39,207 bases of DNA from Candidatus Lachnoclostridium stercorigallinarum (lineage in GTDB: Bacteria; Bacillota; Clostridia; Lachnospirales; Lachnospiraceae), in NCBI GenBank assembly GCA_019116745.1, contig DXBC01000042.1:1-39207 (forward strand). The letters are read 5' to 3'. The position numbers were made by a program, and so were the translations under genes. A model generated the notes under the pieces. That model did no database searches, was not told the DNA's origin, and saw only the letters and a program-made list of their open reading frames with translations. Below are positions 8,913 to 16,676 of the stretch, piece by piece (position 1 is the first letter of the stretch; each line of letters starts with the position of its first letter).

Positions 8913-8941
8913 ATTCTATACTAAAACACAGGTATTTTCAA
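8913..8941 (-). promoter_or_regulatory. Promoter of efp
   Basis: TTGAAA and TAGAAT are separated by 17 nt on the minus strand in the 93-nt gap between aroQ and efp. Confidence 0.65.
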
Positions 8942-8948
8942 CACCTTT

Positions 8949-9380
8949 TTACAAATTTCCCGTAAGGTAGTCCATGGCCAGAGCGTAGCCCTTAAGCCCC
9001 AGTCCCACCACCTGACCGGTGCACACCGGAGCCGTCACGGACACATGGCGGAATTCCTCTCTCTTGTGGACGTTGGAAATGTGCACCTCGATCTTCGGCA
9101 GCTCCACAGATGCCAGGGCATCTCTCACGGCGTAGCTGTAATGGGTAAAAGCCCCCGGATTGATGATGATGGCCTCCGTCCCGTCGCTGTAGGCAGCCTG
9201 AATCCTGTCGATGATGCCGCCCTCGTAATTGCTCTGGAACACCTCCACATGGTGCCCCTCTCTCTTTCCCTTTTCCTCCAGACTCTTCACCAGAGTCTCA
9301 TAACTCTCCGAACCATAGATTCCCTTTTCCCGGATTCCAAGAAAATTGATGTTCGGCCCGTTGATTACCAGAATATTCAC
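8949..9380 (-). CDS. aroQ: 3-dehydroquinate dehydratase, type II
   Basis: This 143-residue enzyme catalyses step three of the shikimate pathway. GPNINFLGIREKGIYG holds the Tyr/Arg active-site loop, NPGAFTHYSYAVRDAL holds the catalytic His region, and EVHISNVHKREEFRH forms the substrate pocket. The start is GTG at 9380, supported by GGAGGAG a few bases upstream and by a GTGA overlap with the end of the aroE-aroK gene, implying translational coupling. It is the last gene of the nrdR-yqeG-aroEK-aroQ operon. Confidence 0.95.
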   Translation of the reverse strand: MNILVINGPNINFLGIREKGIYGSESYETLVKSLEEKGKREGHHVEVFQSNYEGGIIDRIQAAYSDGTEAIIINPGAFTHYSYAVRDALASVELPKIEVHISNVHKREEFRHVSVTAPVCTGQVVGLGLKGYALAMDYLTGNL

Positions 9381-10756
9381 AGCTCCTCCTCCCTTCTTCT
9401 GACCTCCTCCACAATCTCCTCCACCGTCTTTTCGTCGGTGTCCACGGCAAAATGGGAAGCCGCCAGATAATGTTCTTCCCGCAGGACCAGGAGCTCTCTG
9501 GCCCGCGCCTGCGGATCTTCGCTTCTCATCATGGGTCTGGTGTCATCCCCCTGAAGCCGGCGGCACACCGTCTCCGGGCGGATTTTCAGATACACCACCG
9601 TGCCGGCCTCTCTTAACAGGCGGCGGTTCTCCTCCCGCAGGGGCAGTCCGCCTCCCACGGAGATCACCGTATTCTCCGCCTTCTCTCTCAGCTTTCCCAC
9701 CGTCTCCGTCTCCATCCTGCGAAACGCTTCCTCGCCCTCCTCGGCAAAGATATCTGAAATGGTTTTTCCCGCCTCTCTCTCAATCATCTCGTCCGTATCC
9801 ACAAAGGGCATGGAGAAATGACTGGCAAAGGCCTGTCCCACAGTGGTCTTGCCGGCGCCCATAAAGCCGATAAAGATCACGTTGCTGCCCTTTCCCGTAA
9901 GCCTGGCCTTCATCCTTCTGCGGATCTCCCGCACCGTCTCCCGGTCCACCTTTGCCTCCGGATTCCACAGTTCATAGGCGATGACCCCCTGGTAGATCAG
10001 CATGGAAAGTCCGTTGTACGCCCTGCCGCCGGCCTTTTTCACCGCCTTCATAAAAGAAGTCTCAAAGGGCGTGTAAATGATGTCGAATCCGGTGTGAATC
10101 TTCCGGTAAAAGTCCTCGTCGTCAATGAGAACTTCCTCTGTCTTCGGCGCCATCCCCACGCTGGTGGTCTGCACGCACAGATAAGAGCCCTCCGGGATTT
10201 CTCTCCAGGCTCCCAGGCTCATGGGATGGAAGATATTTCTGCCAAACCGGCCATTCATCTCCTCCGCCAGCTCTCTCGCCCGCTCTTCTCCGCGGTTTAA
10301 CAGATATACGTTCTCCGCGCCATGGCTTCCCAGGGTCCAGGCGGCCGCTTTCGCTCCGCCGCCGGCGCCTAAGAGAATGCAGTCCTCTCCTTCTATGGAA
10401 ATCCCCTCTTCTTCCATGGCCCGGTAAAGCCCTGCCGCATCTGTGTTGTAGCCCTTATAGCCTCCCTCTGTCCGCACCAGGGTGTTGACGGCGCCGATGG
10501 CCGCCGCCCCCTCATCCATCTCTTTTAAATACGGCATCACCTGCTGTTTATAGGGCACGGTCACATTCACCCCGGCCAGATTCATGGCATAGGCGCCCTT
10601 TACCGCTTCCTCCACCATATCCGGCTCCACCTTTAAGGGAACATAGGCAAAGTTGACGCCGGTCCGCTCTCCGAAAAAATTCTGCATCATGGGAGAATAA
10701 GAGTGCTCCACCGGATTTGCCATGATTCCGCACACTTTTGTCTTTCCGTCTATCAC
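9377..10756 (-). CDS. aroE-aroK: Shikimate dehydrogenase - shikimate kinase fusion
   Basis: This 459-residue bifunctional protein performs steps four and five of the shikimate pathway. Residues 1 to about 285 are AroE: EHSYSPMMQN binds shikimate, NVTVPYKQ carries the catalytic Lys, NTDAAG the catalytic Asp, and LGAGGGAKA the NADP loop. Residues from about 290 are AroK: P-loop GFMGAGKTT, DTDEMIE for Mg/shikimate, FRRME with the shikimate-binding Arg, GGGLPL, and the lid Arg in DDTRPM. All key residues of both halves are present, so both activities are expected. The start is GTG at 10756, after AGGAGG, overlapping the yqeG stop as GTGA. Fusion of these two genes is less usual than separate aroE and aroK. 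Confidence 0.95.
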   Translation of the reverse strand: MIDGKTKVCGIMANPVEHSYSPMMQNFFGERTGVNFAYVPLKVEPDMVEEAVKGAYAMNLAGVNVTVPYKQQVMPYLKEMDEGAAAIGAVNTLVRTEGGYKGYNTDAAGLYRAMEEEGISIEGEDCILLGAGGGAKAAAWTLGSHGAENVYLLNRGEERARELAEEMNGRFGRNIFHPMSLGAWREIPEGSYLCVQTTSVGMAPKTEEVLIDDEDFYRKIHTGFDIIYTPFETSFMKAVKKAGGRAYNGLSMLIYQGVIAYELWNPEAKVDRETVREIRRRMKARLTGKGSNVIFIGFMGAGKTTVGQAFASHFSMPFVDTDEMIEREAGKTISDIFAEEGEEAFRRMETETVGKLREKAENTVISVGGGLPLREENRRLLREAGTVVYLKIRPETVCRRLQGDDTRPMMRSEDPQARARELLVLREEHYLAASHFAVDTDEKTVEEIVEEVRRREEEL

Positions 10757-11265
10757 TGTCTCTTCCTCCTGTCTCTCTCGTAAAACCAGAGAACCACCCG
10801 CTCCGGATACCGTTTCAGCACGATCTGTATCTCTTCCTTCGGGTTGATGGGGGCTACCAGAATGCTGAAAATCCCCGCCCGGTTTGCTCCAAACACATCC
10901 GTAAACAGCTGATCTCCCACAAAGAGAGTGGACTCCCGGTCGGTGCCCATCAGCTTCATGGCTTTCTCATATCCCTTCACCGAGGGCTTGCCCCCCTTGA
11001 AAATATAGGGAGAGGATACCTGACGGCCAAAGGCGGACACCCGTTCCTCTTTATTGTTGGACAGCAGGCAGGTGGCGTACCCCAGTCCCCGCAGCCGCTC
11101 AAACAGCTTCACTGTTTTCTCCTGTGCCGGCGCGTCGTGGGGCACCAGCGTGTTGTCAATGTCAAAAATCACGCCCCGGATTCCCTTCTTTCTCAGGGCT
11201 TCATAGGGAATGTCATAGGCCGAGGCCGCCCGCTCTTTGGGATAAAAAATTCGGAACATTCTCAT
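10753..11265 (-). CDS. yqeG: YqeG-family HAD-type phosphatase
   Basis: This 170-residue HAD superfamily phosphatase (IIIA subfamily) has the nucleophile motif DIDNTL near residue 36, motif II LLSNN, Lys in KGGKPS and motif IV in FVGDQLFTDVFGANRAG. The substrate is unknown; mitochondrial and yeast relatives act on phosphatidylglycerophosphate, and that is a possible role. It lies between nrdR and aroEK with 4-nt overlaps on both sides (ATGA upstream, GTGA downstream). In Bacillus yqeG also sits next to an aro gene, but here the GTPase yqeH is absent. An alternative Met two codons later is possible. Confidence 0.9.
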   Translation of the reverse strand: MRMFRIFYPKERAASAYDIPYEALRKKGIRGVIFDIDNTLVPHDAPAQEKTVKLFERLRGLGYATCLLSNNKEERVSAFGRQVSSPYIFKGGKPSVKGYEKAMKLMGTDRESTLFVGDQLFTDVFGANRAGIFSILVAPINPKEEIQIVLKRYPERVVLWFYERDRRKRQ

Positions 11266-11714
11266 TTCTTCAGCAGCTTGCTGATCTCCTCCATAAAAGT
11301 GTTCACGTCCTTGAACTCCCGGTATACGGAGGCAAAGCGGACGTAGGCCACCTCATCCAGCAGCTGGAGCTTCTTCATCACCAGCTCTCCGATGGCGGAG
11401 GTTTCAATCTCCTTTTCCTCCCGGTTGAAGATCTCCGTCTCAATCTCATCGATCATGGAATTGATCTGCTGGGTGGAAACCGGCCGTTTGTGGCAGGAAT
11501 GGATGATTCCGGCCTCAATCTTTGCCCTGTCATAGGCTTCCCTGGAATCGTCCTTTTTAATAACCATGAGAGGCATGGTCTCCAGCTTTTCATAGGTGGT
11601 AAACCGCTTCCCGCAGGTCTCGCACTGTCTGCGGCGGCGGATGGAGCTGTTGTCATCTGCCGGCCTGGAATCGATTACCTTGGTATCTGCAGCATTGCAA
11701 AATGGGCATTTCAC
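11262..11714 (-). CDS. nrdR: NrdR transcriptional repressor of ribonucleotide reductase
   Basis: This 150-residue repressor has an N-terminal zinc ribbon (CPFC at residues 3-6 and CETC at residues 31-34) followed by RFTTYE and an ATP-cone domain. It senses ATP/dATP and represses nrd genes. The GTG at 11714 (VKCPFC) is chosen because AGGAGG lies 9 nt upstream and family members begin at this point. An upstream in-frame ATG at 11762 would sit at the predicted transcription start. It is the first gene of the nrdR-yqeG-aroEK-aroQ operon; a link between NrdR and aromatic synthesis is only positional. Confidence 0.94.
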   Translation of the reverse strand: MKCPFCNAADTKVIDSRPADDNSSIRRRRQCETCGKRFTTYEKLETMPLMVIKKDDSREAYDRAKIEAGIIHSCHKRPVSTQQINSMIDEIETEIFNREEKEIETSAIGELVMKKLQLLDEVAYVRFASVYREFKDVNTFMEEISKLLKK

Positions 11715-11764
11715 GATGTTTTTCCTCCTGAGTCGGGACTCTTTCCGGTCCCGTATTTTCATTT

Positions 11765-11793
11765 ATTTTACATTAGCTATCCCAAATCCGCAA
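11765..11793 (-). promoter_or_regulatory. Promoter of the nrdR-yqeG-aroEK-aroQ operon
   Basis: TTGCGG and TAAAAT are 17 nt apart on the minus strand. The predicted start falls near 11760, leaving a leader of about 45 nt with a small CGGGAC/GTCCCG hairpin before the GTG start of nrdR. Confidence 0.55.
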
Positions 11794-11816
11794 GTATTTT
11801 CCAAAAGGGCGGCCAG

Positions 11817-12077
11817 TCAGTCCCGGCAGGGGGATTCCACCTCCCTGCACTTTACGTCCACCAGAATGATGTCTTCTCCGATCTGACAGATCCTGCAGAA
11901 CGGGATGACGTACTCTTTTTCATGTCCCAGAAAACCGCAGATGCAGCCGGGGCCTGGAACGATGATTGCCAGAATGCAGCCGGTGTGAATATCAAAATCC
12001 ACGTCTCCCACGTAGCCCAGACGCTTGCAGTCATTGATGTTGATGACTTCCTTCCGCTTCAGCTCGCAGATTCTCAT
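11817..12077 (-). CDS. YlmC/YmxH family sporulation protein (PRC-barrel)
   Basis: This 86-residue protein begins MRICELKRKEVINI and follows the YlmC/YmxH PRC-barrel pattern: GYVGDVDFDI, then GCILAIIVPG, then IPFCRICQIGEDIILVDV. Members occur in endospore formers and are usually described as sporulation-associated; a molecular role is not established. The start at 12077 was chosen by family alignment; the codons upstream are poorly conserved and no clean SD is visible. No terminator is evident after it. Confidence 0.85.
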   Translation of the reverse strand: MRICELKRKEVININDCKRLGYVGDVDFDIHTGCILAIIVPGPGCICGFLGHEKEYVIPFCRICQIGEDIILVDVKCREVESPCRD

Positions 12078-12141
12078 GTTCCCGCCCCCGGTACCTCTTC
12101 TTCCCATTTTATGCGGCGGGACAGGCCATGGTTCCTCTGTG

Positions 12142-12188
12142 CTGCCGGCGGGCCTGTGCCCCGGATTCCCCGCTCCTCCCGCCGGCAG
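12142..12188. repeat. Perfect 11-bp inverted repeat, intergenic
   Basis: CTGCCGGCGGG at 12142-12152 and CCCGCCGGCAG at 12178-12188 flank a 25-nt loop between the DUF975 terminator and ylmC. It has no T tract in either direction, so it is not an obvious terminator; it could be a structured leader or a repetitive palindrome. Confidence 0.5.
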
Positions 12189-12200
12189 CTGGACAAAAAA

Positions 12201-12244
12201 ATGCCCCGGAAGCAGAGGTTCTTTTCTCCGCCCGGCCGGGGCAT
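12201..12244 (-). terminator. Terminator of the DUF4190-DUF975 pair
   Basis: ATGCCCCGG and CCGGGGCAT form a perfect 9-bp stem on the minus strand, followed directly by seven T. It lies 13 nt past the DUF975 gene stop. Confidence 0.85.
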
Positions 12245-12257
12245 GGCATCGCCGGCT

Positions 12258-13031
12258 TTATTCGCCGAATTCCGCCAGGTAATGTTTCTTGATATCCAGA
12301 TAAAAATAAACGGATGCACAGTAAGAATAGGGAAGCACCCACAAAAGTCCGATTCCAAAGCTGAGGAGCCCCAGAAGGGTCACGCCGATAAAGGAAAGGG
12401 AGAAGTAGAGATACCGGCCCTTGTTGCCTCTCATCAGGCGCACGCTCTCCGCCAGAGACTGAAACACCTTCTTCTCCCGGTCCTCCACCAGAATATAGAT
12501 GGCCTGTCCAAAAAACAGAGAGATCACAATGGAAATCACCATAGTGATGGCGGACAGAATCAGCTTCACTCCGTCCAGCCACGTAGCCCAGGGCTGCAGG
12601 CTCTGCGCCACATCCACAATAATCTCCGGAATCCCCGCAATAAAACCGATGAGGGAAAACAGAAGACCCAGCCCCACAAAGCGCCACCACTTATTTTTAA
12701 ATCCGTACAGCAGGTCTCCCATGCCGAATTCCTGTCCCGTGCACATATGATAGAAAAACCGGATGATTCCCGCAGACACAATAAAGCCGACCACGCACAT
12801 GATCAGGAGCATCAGCAAAAACGCAATCAGGCCGCCCAGCATCATTCCTTCCGATCTCACGCCCAACCCGGCGCCAAAAACCATCATAAACAAAGGCATG
12901 CAGGCCGCGATTCCGCCGAGAAGGGCAAGCAGCGCCAGAATCACCTGCATTCCCACAGAAATCCCGTATTTTCCCGCCAGCGTCCGCCTTGCCATCAGCT
13001 TCAGCTCAGAGCTTTTTCTTTTTCTTTCCAT
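12258..13031 (-). CDS. DUF975 family integral membrane protein
   Basis: This 257-residue protein has about six predicted hydrophobic segments. An N-terminal cytoplasmic stretch (ELKLMARRTLAGKYG) is typical of DUF975. The sequence FYHMCTGQEFGMGDLLYGF precedes the third to fourth segment, and LVEDREKKVFQSLAESVRLMRGNKGRYL links the later ones. The family has no assigned function. It starts 2 nt after the stop of the upstream DUF4190-like gene, so the two form a pair with one terminator. Confidence 0.85.
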   Translation of the reverse strand: MERKRKSSELKLMARRTLAGKYGISVGMQVILALLALLGGIAACMPLFMMVFGAGLGVRSEGMMLGGLIAFLLMLLIMCVVGFIVSAGIIRFFYHMCTGQEFGMGDLLYGFKNKWWRFVGLGLLFSLIGFIAGIPEIIVDVAQSLQPWATWLDGVKLILSAITMVISIVISLFFGQAIYILVEDREKKVFQSLAESVRLMRGNKGRYLYFSLSFIGVTLLGLLSFGIGLLWVLPYSYCASVYFYLDIKKHYLAEFGE

Positions 13032-13032
13032 G

Positions 13033-13494
13033 TCAATATCCTCCCATGTACAGATTTACCGCGCTCATGGACAGAAAAAGCACCAGAACCGCCACGGAGA
13101 TCACAGCCGCCGCCGCTCCCATGATAATACCTGCCACCGCTCTGCTCTCAAACTTCTGCTCTGTCCGGGACAGAAGTCCGAAGATAACCGCCAGGCTTCC
13201 CATGATAATTCCTCCGATTCCGCAGCAGCAGATGCCGAAAAACGACACAATTCCGCACACCATGGACGCCATGGCCATGGAATTCTGCCCCGGCGGATAG
13301 CCTCCGGAAACGCCCGTGGAATCTGTCTGCCCTTCTCCGCCGTCCGCTGCCTCCCATGCCGGCACCGGATAATCGGAAATCCCGGGAGCAGGGCCATCCG
13401 GCTGCTCATCCGGCTGCCGCTGAAATCCGTCCTCTCCCGACGGCCGCCCGTCCGGCTCTCTCTCCCATTCGTATCCTTCTTTATCGAAACTCAT
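13033..13494 (-). CDS. DUF4190-like small membrane protein
   Basis: This 153-residue protein has a hydrophilic, Pro/Gly/Asp-rich N-terminal half and two hydrophobic hairpin segments. One is around MASMVCGIVSFFGICCCGIG and the other at the end (AGIIMGAAAAVISVAVLVLF), matching the DUF4190 two-helix pattern. The start at 13494 (MSFDKEGYEW) has AAGGGGTGA about 10 nt upstream; an in-frame ATG at 13563 lacks this. It is followed almost directly by the DUF975 gene. Function is unknown; the pair may form a membrane complex. Confidence 0.75.
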   Translation of the reverse strand: MSFDKEGYEWEREPDGRPSGEDGFQRQPDEQPDGPAPGISDYPVPAWEAADGGEGQTDSTGVSGGYPPGQNSMAMASMVCGIVSFFGICCCGIGGIIMGSLAVIFGLLSRTEQKFESRAVAGIIMGAAAAVISVAVLVLFLSMSAVNLYMGGY

Positions 13495-13633
13495 CCGTAT
13501 CACCCCTTGTGAAAAATTTCCCTCAATATACCACGATTCGCCTTCCCTTGCAAGCAAACACACGTAAAATTCACAGAAATTAAGAAAACTTTTCAGAAAG
13601 AACAGAAAGCGGAGTTTCCTGTTAAATCAAAAA

Positions 13634-13657
13634 CGGCACAGCCTTCAGGCCGTGCCG
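13634..13657 (-). terminator. Terminator of metNIQ
   Basis: CGGCAC-GGCC and its complement form a tight 10-bp GC stem on the minus strand, followed by TTTTTG, 19 nt past the metQ stop. Confidence 0.88.
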
Positions 13658-13676
13658 CGCACATGTTTTTCGTTTC

Positions 13677-14582
13677 TCAGTCCAGAGGAACTACCGCTCC
13701 GCCGTAAGTCGTATCGATGTACTCTCTGATCTCTTCGCTCTTTAACACTTCCACCAGTGCCTGGATGGCCGGATCGTTCTCATGGCCTTCCTGTACTGCC
13801 ACCACATTGGCGTATCTCTCCGCAGCCTCGGAATCGGAAGCCTCCACTGCCAGGGCGTCTGCCACGCTTAAGCCGGCGTCAATGGCGTAGTTTCCATTGA
13901 TTACCGCCATGTCCAGGCTGTTCAGGGATCTGGGAATCTGAGCCGCCTCGATCTCCACGATGTCCAGATTCTTCGGATTCTCCACAATGTCATTCTTGGT
14001 AGCGGTCAGGCCGGCTCCCTCCTGGAGCTTGATCAGGCCCTGAGCTTCCAGCAGAAGAAGGGCTCTGGCCTCATTGGTCGCATCGTTGGGAACTGCCACC
14101 TGAGCTCCGTCTGCCAGCTCTTCCAGAGAAGCGGTCTTTCCGGCGTAAAGTCCGAAGGGCTCATAGTGGATATTTCCCGCGTTGGCCAGGTGAGTTCCTC
14201 TCTCCGCGTTGAAATCCTCCAGATAGGTGATGTGCTGGAAGTAGTTGGCATCCAGATCGCCGCTGTCCAGAGCCAGGTTGGGCTGTACGTAATCCACATA
14301 CTCCACGATCTCCAGATCATAGCCCTTTGCCGCCATGGCATCCTTTGCCGCCTCCAGGATCTCCGCATGAGGCGCGGGGCTGGCGCCCACGGTCACCTTC
14401 TCCAGCTCTCCGGTGACTGCCGCCTCAGAGCTCGTCTCTTCCTCAGCCGTCTCCTCTCCCGCTGCCGTGGTCTCTGCCGCGGAAGTTTCTGCCGCTGTTG
14501 TCTCCTCCGTCTGTCCGCCGCAGGCGGTCAGGGCTGCTGCCGCCAGTACAGCGGCTGTCAGAATCGCAAGGTTCTTTCTCAT
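13677..14582 (-). CDS. metQ: MetQ, methionine ABC transporter substrate-binding lipoprotein
   Basis: This 301-residue lipoprotein has a signal peptide with lipobox LTAC (Cys near residue 21), then an acidic Thr/Ala/Glu linker (about residues 25-55). The NLPA/MetQ fold follows, with ASPAPHAEIL, YFQHITYLEDFN, ANAGNIHYEPFGLY and the ligand region MAVINGNYAIDAGL. It would capture D/L-methionine at the outer face and deliver it to MetNI. The RBS is GAGGAGG and the gene ends the metN-metI-metQ operon. Confidence 0.95.
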   Translation of the reverse strand: MRKNLAILTAAVLAAAALTACGGQTEETTAAETSAAETTAAGEETAEEETSSEAAVTGELEKVTVGASPAPHAEILEAAKDAMAAKGYDLEIVEYVDYVQPNLALDSGDLDANYFQHITYLEDFNAERGTHLANAGNIHYEPFGLYAGKTASLEELADGAQVAVPNDATNEARALLLLEAQGLIKLQEGAGLTATKNDIVENPKNLDIVEIEAAQIPRSLNSLDMAVINGNYAIDAGLSVADALAVEASDSEAAERYANVVAVQEGHENDPAIQALVEVLKSEEIREYIDTTYGGAVVPLD

Positions 14583-14647
14583 AATTATTTCCTCCTCGTA
14601 TTGATTTTGCCGTAGTTCGGCTTTTTATTGTAATTGCTTGCGCAGAA

Positions 14648-15313
14648 TTACCGGATTCTTCTGTCCGTAGCTCTGGACAGCTTCATCATCACTTCCTGGA
14701 TGATCTGGACGATAATAACCAGAATGGCTGCCGTCACCAGCATCAGGCCCAGCTCATAGCGGTAATAGCCGTAGTTGATGGCGATGGCTCCCAGTCCGCC
14801 TCCGCCCACAAAGCCGGCCATGGCGGAATATCCCAGGATGGTGGTGATGGAGATGGCCGCTCCCACCAGCAGGGAAGGTCTGGCCTCCGGCAGCAGCACC
14901 TTCCACACAATCTGAAACGTGCTGGCTCCCATGGATTTTGCCGCCTCGATCACTCCCGCATCCACCTCCTTAAAGGAGGATTCCACCATTCTGGCGATGT
15001 AGGGGGCCGCTGCGATCACCAGGGGCGGTACGATGGCCTTTGAGCCGACTACCGTTCCCACCAGCGCCTCCGTCAGGGGCAGCACCATAATCAGCAGGAT
15101 AATGAAGGGAACCGCCCGGAGCAGGTTGATCGCCACCCCCAGAATGCTCTGAAGGAGGGGAATGGGCCGGATGCCGTCCTTTGCCGTCACCACCAGAATG
15201 ATTCCCAGGGGAATTCCGATGAGATAGGAGATGGCGGAAGATAAGCCCACCATGTAAAGCGTCTCCCAGATTCCTTTCTGTATCATCTCTATTGTCGCCG
15301 CATCAAAAATCAT
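14648..15313 (-). CDS. metI: MetI, methionine ABC transporter permease
   Basis: This 221-residue permease has five predicted membrane segments and the ABC EAA loop in VIEAAKSMGASTFQIVWKV. The GYSAMAGFVGGGGLGAIAI stretch is characteristic of MetI. It overlaps metN by 11 nt and has GAGGAGG inside metN, so the two are coupled. Confidence 0.95.
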   Translation of the reverse strand: MIFDAATIEMIQKGIWETLYMVGLSSAISYLIGIPLGIILVVTAKDGIRPIPLLQSILGVAINLLRAVPFIILLIMVLPLTEALVGTVVGSKAIVPPLVIAAAPYIARMVESSFKEVDAGVIEAAKSMGASTFQIVWKVLLPEARPSLLVGAAISITTILGYSAMAGFVGGGGLGAIAINYGYYRYELGLMLVTAAILVIIVQIIQEVMMKLSRATDRRIR

Positions 15314-16319
15314 CTCTCGTTACCTCCTCGTGTGGAATTCCCGCCGTAGCCAGATAATTCATCACCCGCATGGACTCTCCCTCGTCCCCCGGAAGCTGAA
15401 TGATCATCTGTCCCAGAGCTGTGCCGTTTACATCCCTGGTAGCCGCGTACATAATGTTCACCGGAACCTTGCAGGCCAGAATCAGGTTTGCCAGAACCGG
15501 CTCATTGGACTCCCGGCCGTCAAAGGTGATTCGCACCAGCTTGGAATCGCCGAAATCGGCGTGAACCGTATCTCCCATGATCAGCTGACGTCCGATAGCC
15601 GATTTCGGCCCGGAGAAGATCTCGGAAACGGCTCCCACTTCCGCAATGCGGCTCTTGTCAATGATAGCCACCCGGTCGCAGATGGCCTCGATCACTCCCA
15701 TCTCATGGGTGATCACAATGACCGTCACTCCCAGCTTCCGGTTAATCTCTTTCAGCAGCTGCAGGATGGACTTGGTGGTGTTGGGATCCAGGGCGCTGGT
15801 GGCCTCGTCGCAGAGCAGCACCTTCGGGTTGGTAGCCAGAGCCCGGGCGATGGCCACCCTCTGCTTCTGACCGCCGGAGAGCTGGGCCGGATAAGCCTTT
15901 TCCCTGTCTCCCAGTCCCACCATGTCCAGAAGCTCCCTGGCCCGCTTTACCGCCTGATCCTTCGGCGTCTTCTGCAGCTCCATGGGGAAGCACACGTTCT
16001 TCAGAATGTTTCTCTGGGCCAGCAGGTTGAACTGCTGGAAAATCATTCCCATGGACCGGCGCGCCTGATTCACTCCTTTTCTGTCCAGGCCGCCCATGGA
16101 AACTCCCTCAAAAATCACATCGCCGGACGTGGGCTCTTCCAGATAGTTGATGCATCGGACCAGGGTGCTCTTACCCGCTCCGGAAAGGCCGATAATGCCG
16201 AAGATCTCTCCCGCGTAAATGTCCAGGCTGATGTCGTCCAGAGCTTTTACCGTTCCCGCAGAGGTCTTAAATTCCTTGCCCAGATGCTCTAATCGTATGA
16301 TAGGCTCTTTCTGTTCCAT
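15303..16319 (-). CDS. metN: MetN, methionine ABC transporter ATPase
   Basis: This 338-residue ATPase has Walker A GLSGAGKST, Q-loop QQFNLL, signature LSGGQKQRVAIARAL, Walker B VLLCDEATSALD and the H-loop ITHEMG. A C-terminal NIL (ACT-like) domain from about residue 265 (VRITFDGRESNEPV, then CKVPVNIMYAATRDV) is the site where methionine inhibits the pump in family members. The upstream gap has no obvious promoter. The nearest is at 16677-16705, beyond a terminator and a Met-rich small ORF, which suggests attenuation. Confidence 0.96.
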   Translation of the reverse strand: MEQKEPIIRLEHLGKEFKTSAGTVKALDDISLDIYAGEIFGIIGLSGAGKSTLVRCINYLEEPTSGDVIFEGVSMGGLDRKGVNQARRSMGMIFQQFNLLAQRNILKNVCFPMELQKTPKDQAVKRARELLDMVGLGDREKAYPAQLSGGQKQRVAIARALATNPKVLLCDEATSALDPNTTKSILQLLKEINRKLGVTVIVITHEMGVIEAICDRVAIIDKSRIAEVGAVSEIFSGPKSAIGRQLIMGDTVHADFGDSKLVRITFDGRESNEPVLANLILACKVPVNIMYAATRDVNGTALGQMIIQLPGDEGESMRVMNYLATAGIPHEEVTRDDF

Positions 16320-16340
16320 TTCTTTCTCCTTTTTCTGATT

Positions 16341-16420
16341 CGGCAGACGCGCTGTTTTACTGCCCGTCAGCGGGCTGCCCGCAGGAGCACGGAGGCCGCC
16401 TGCCAGGCTCGTCGCGCATA
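16341..16420 (-). repeat. Intergenic GC-rich element, copy B (metN leader)
   Basis: This roughly 80-nt stretch lies between the terminator at 16427-16453 and the metN RBS. On the minus strand it starts TATGCGCGAC, passes through CCTGGCAGGCGGCC and ends AACAGCGCGTCTGCCG. It aligns almost without gaps, at roughly 70 percent by eye, with copy C at 34323-34410 and over its first half with copy A at 26991-27078. No promoter is visible inside it. Confidence 0.55.
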
Positions 16421-16426
16421 AAAAAA

Positions 16427-16453
16427 CAGGTCCATGGTTCCTCCATGGGCCTG
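16427..16453 (-). terminator. Intrinsic terminator between the Met-rich small ORF and metN
   Basis: CAGG-CCCATGG and CCATGG-ACCTG form an 11-bp stem with one mismatch around AGGAA. On the minus strand seven T follow; a T tract is also present in the other direction. It lies about 40 nt past the stop of the small ORF and about 105 nt before metN. Confidence 0.85.
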
Positions 16454-16492
16454 CTTTTTCATCACCTTTTTTGAAATCTCTCAGAATTTCAC

Positions 16493-16624
16493 TTATGCCT
16501 GCTCACAAAAACCATTTTCACAACTGCATTCAATTTTGGCGCACTCAAACATACGGCACATGACCATCATCATGCCGCACATCGCCATCATCATGCTGTT
16601 GTTCATAGCTTTCGCTGCAAACAT
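16493..16624 (-). CDS. 43-residue Met/Cys-rich small protein, candidate leader peptide
   Basis: The ORF has an excellent RBS (AGGAGG, 7 nt, ATG) and a near-consensus promoter 45 nt upstream. Of 43 residues, 11 are Met (positions 1, 7, 11-13, 15, 18-20, 22, 25) and 6 are Cys (16, 23, 28, 33, 35, 40). The core reads MMMAMCGMMMVMCRM and the tail ECAKIECSCENGFC. It ends before an intrinsic terminator upstream of the methionine transporter genes, the layout of ribosome-mediated attenuation by sulfur amino acids. Alternatives are a free-standing metal-binding or metallothionein-like peptide, or a precursor peptide. It does not match the SCIFF cysteine pattern. No antiterminator was identified by eye, so the leader role is inference. 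Confidence 0.6.
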   Translation of the reverse strand: MFAAKAMNNSMMMAMCGMMMVMCRMFECAKIECSCENGFCEQA

Positions 16625-16676
16625 CCTGTGTCCTCCTGAACATGGCTCCGGTTTTCCGAAACCGTTGTTATGGTGT

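Noticed and set aside
11124-13124. A 666-residue plus-strand ORF
   Set aside because: It is antisense to nrdR, ylmC and the DUF975 gene, which have strong family matches, RBSs and terminators on the other strand.
16493-16624. The small Cys-rich ORF as a SCIFF (six-cysteine) ranthipeptide precursor
   Set aside because: It has six cysteines in 43 residues, but the spacing differs from SCIFF and no radical SAM maturase gene is adjacent.
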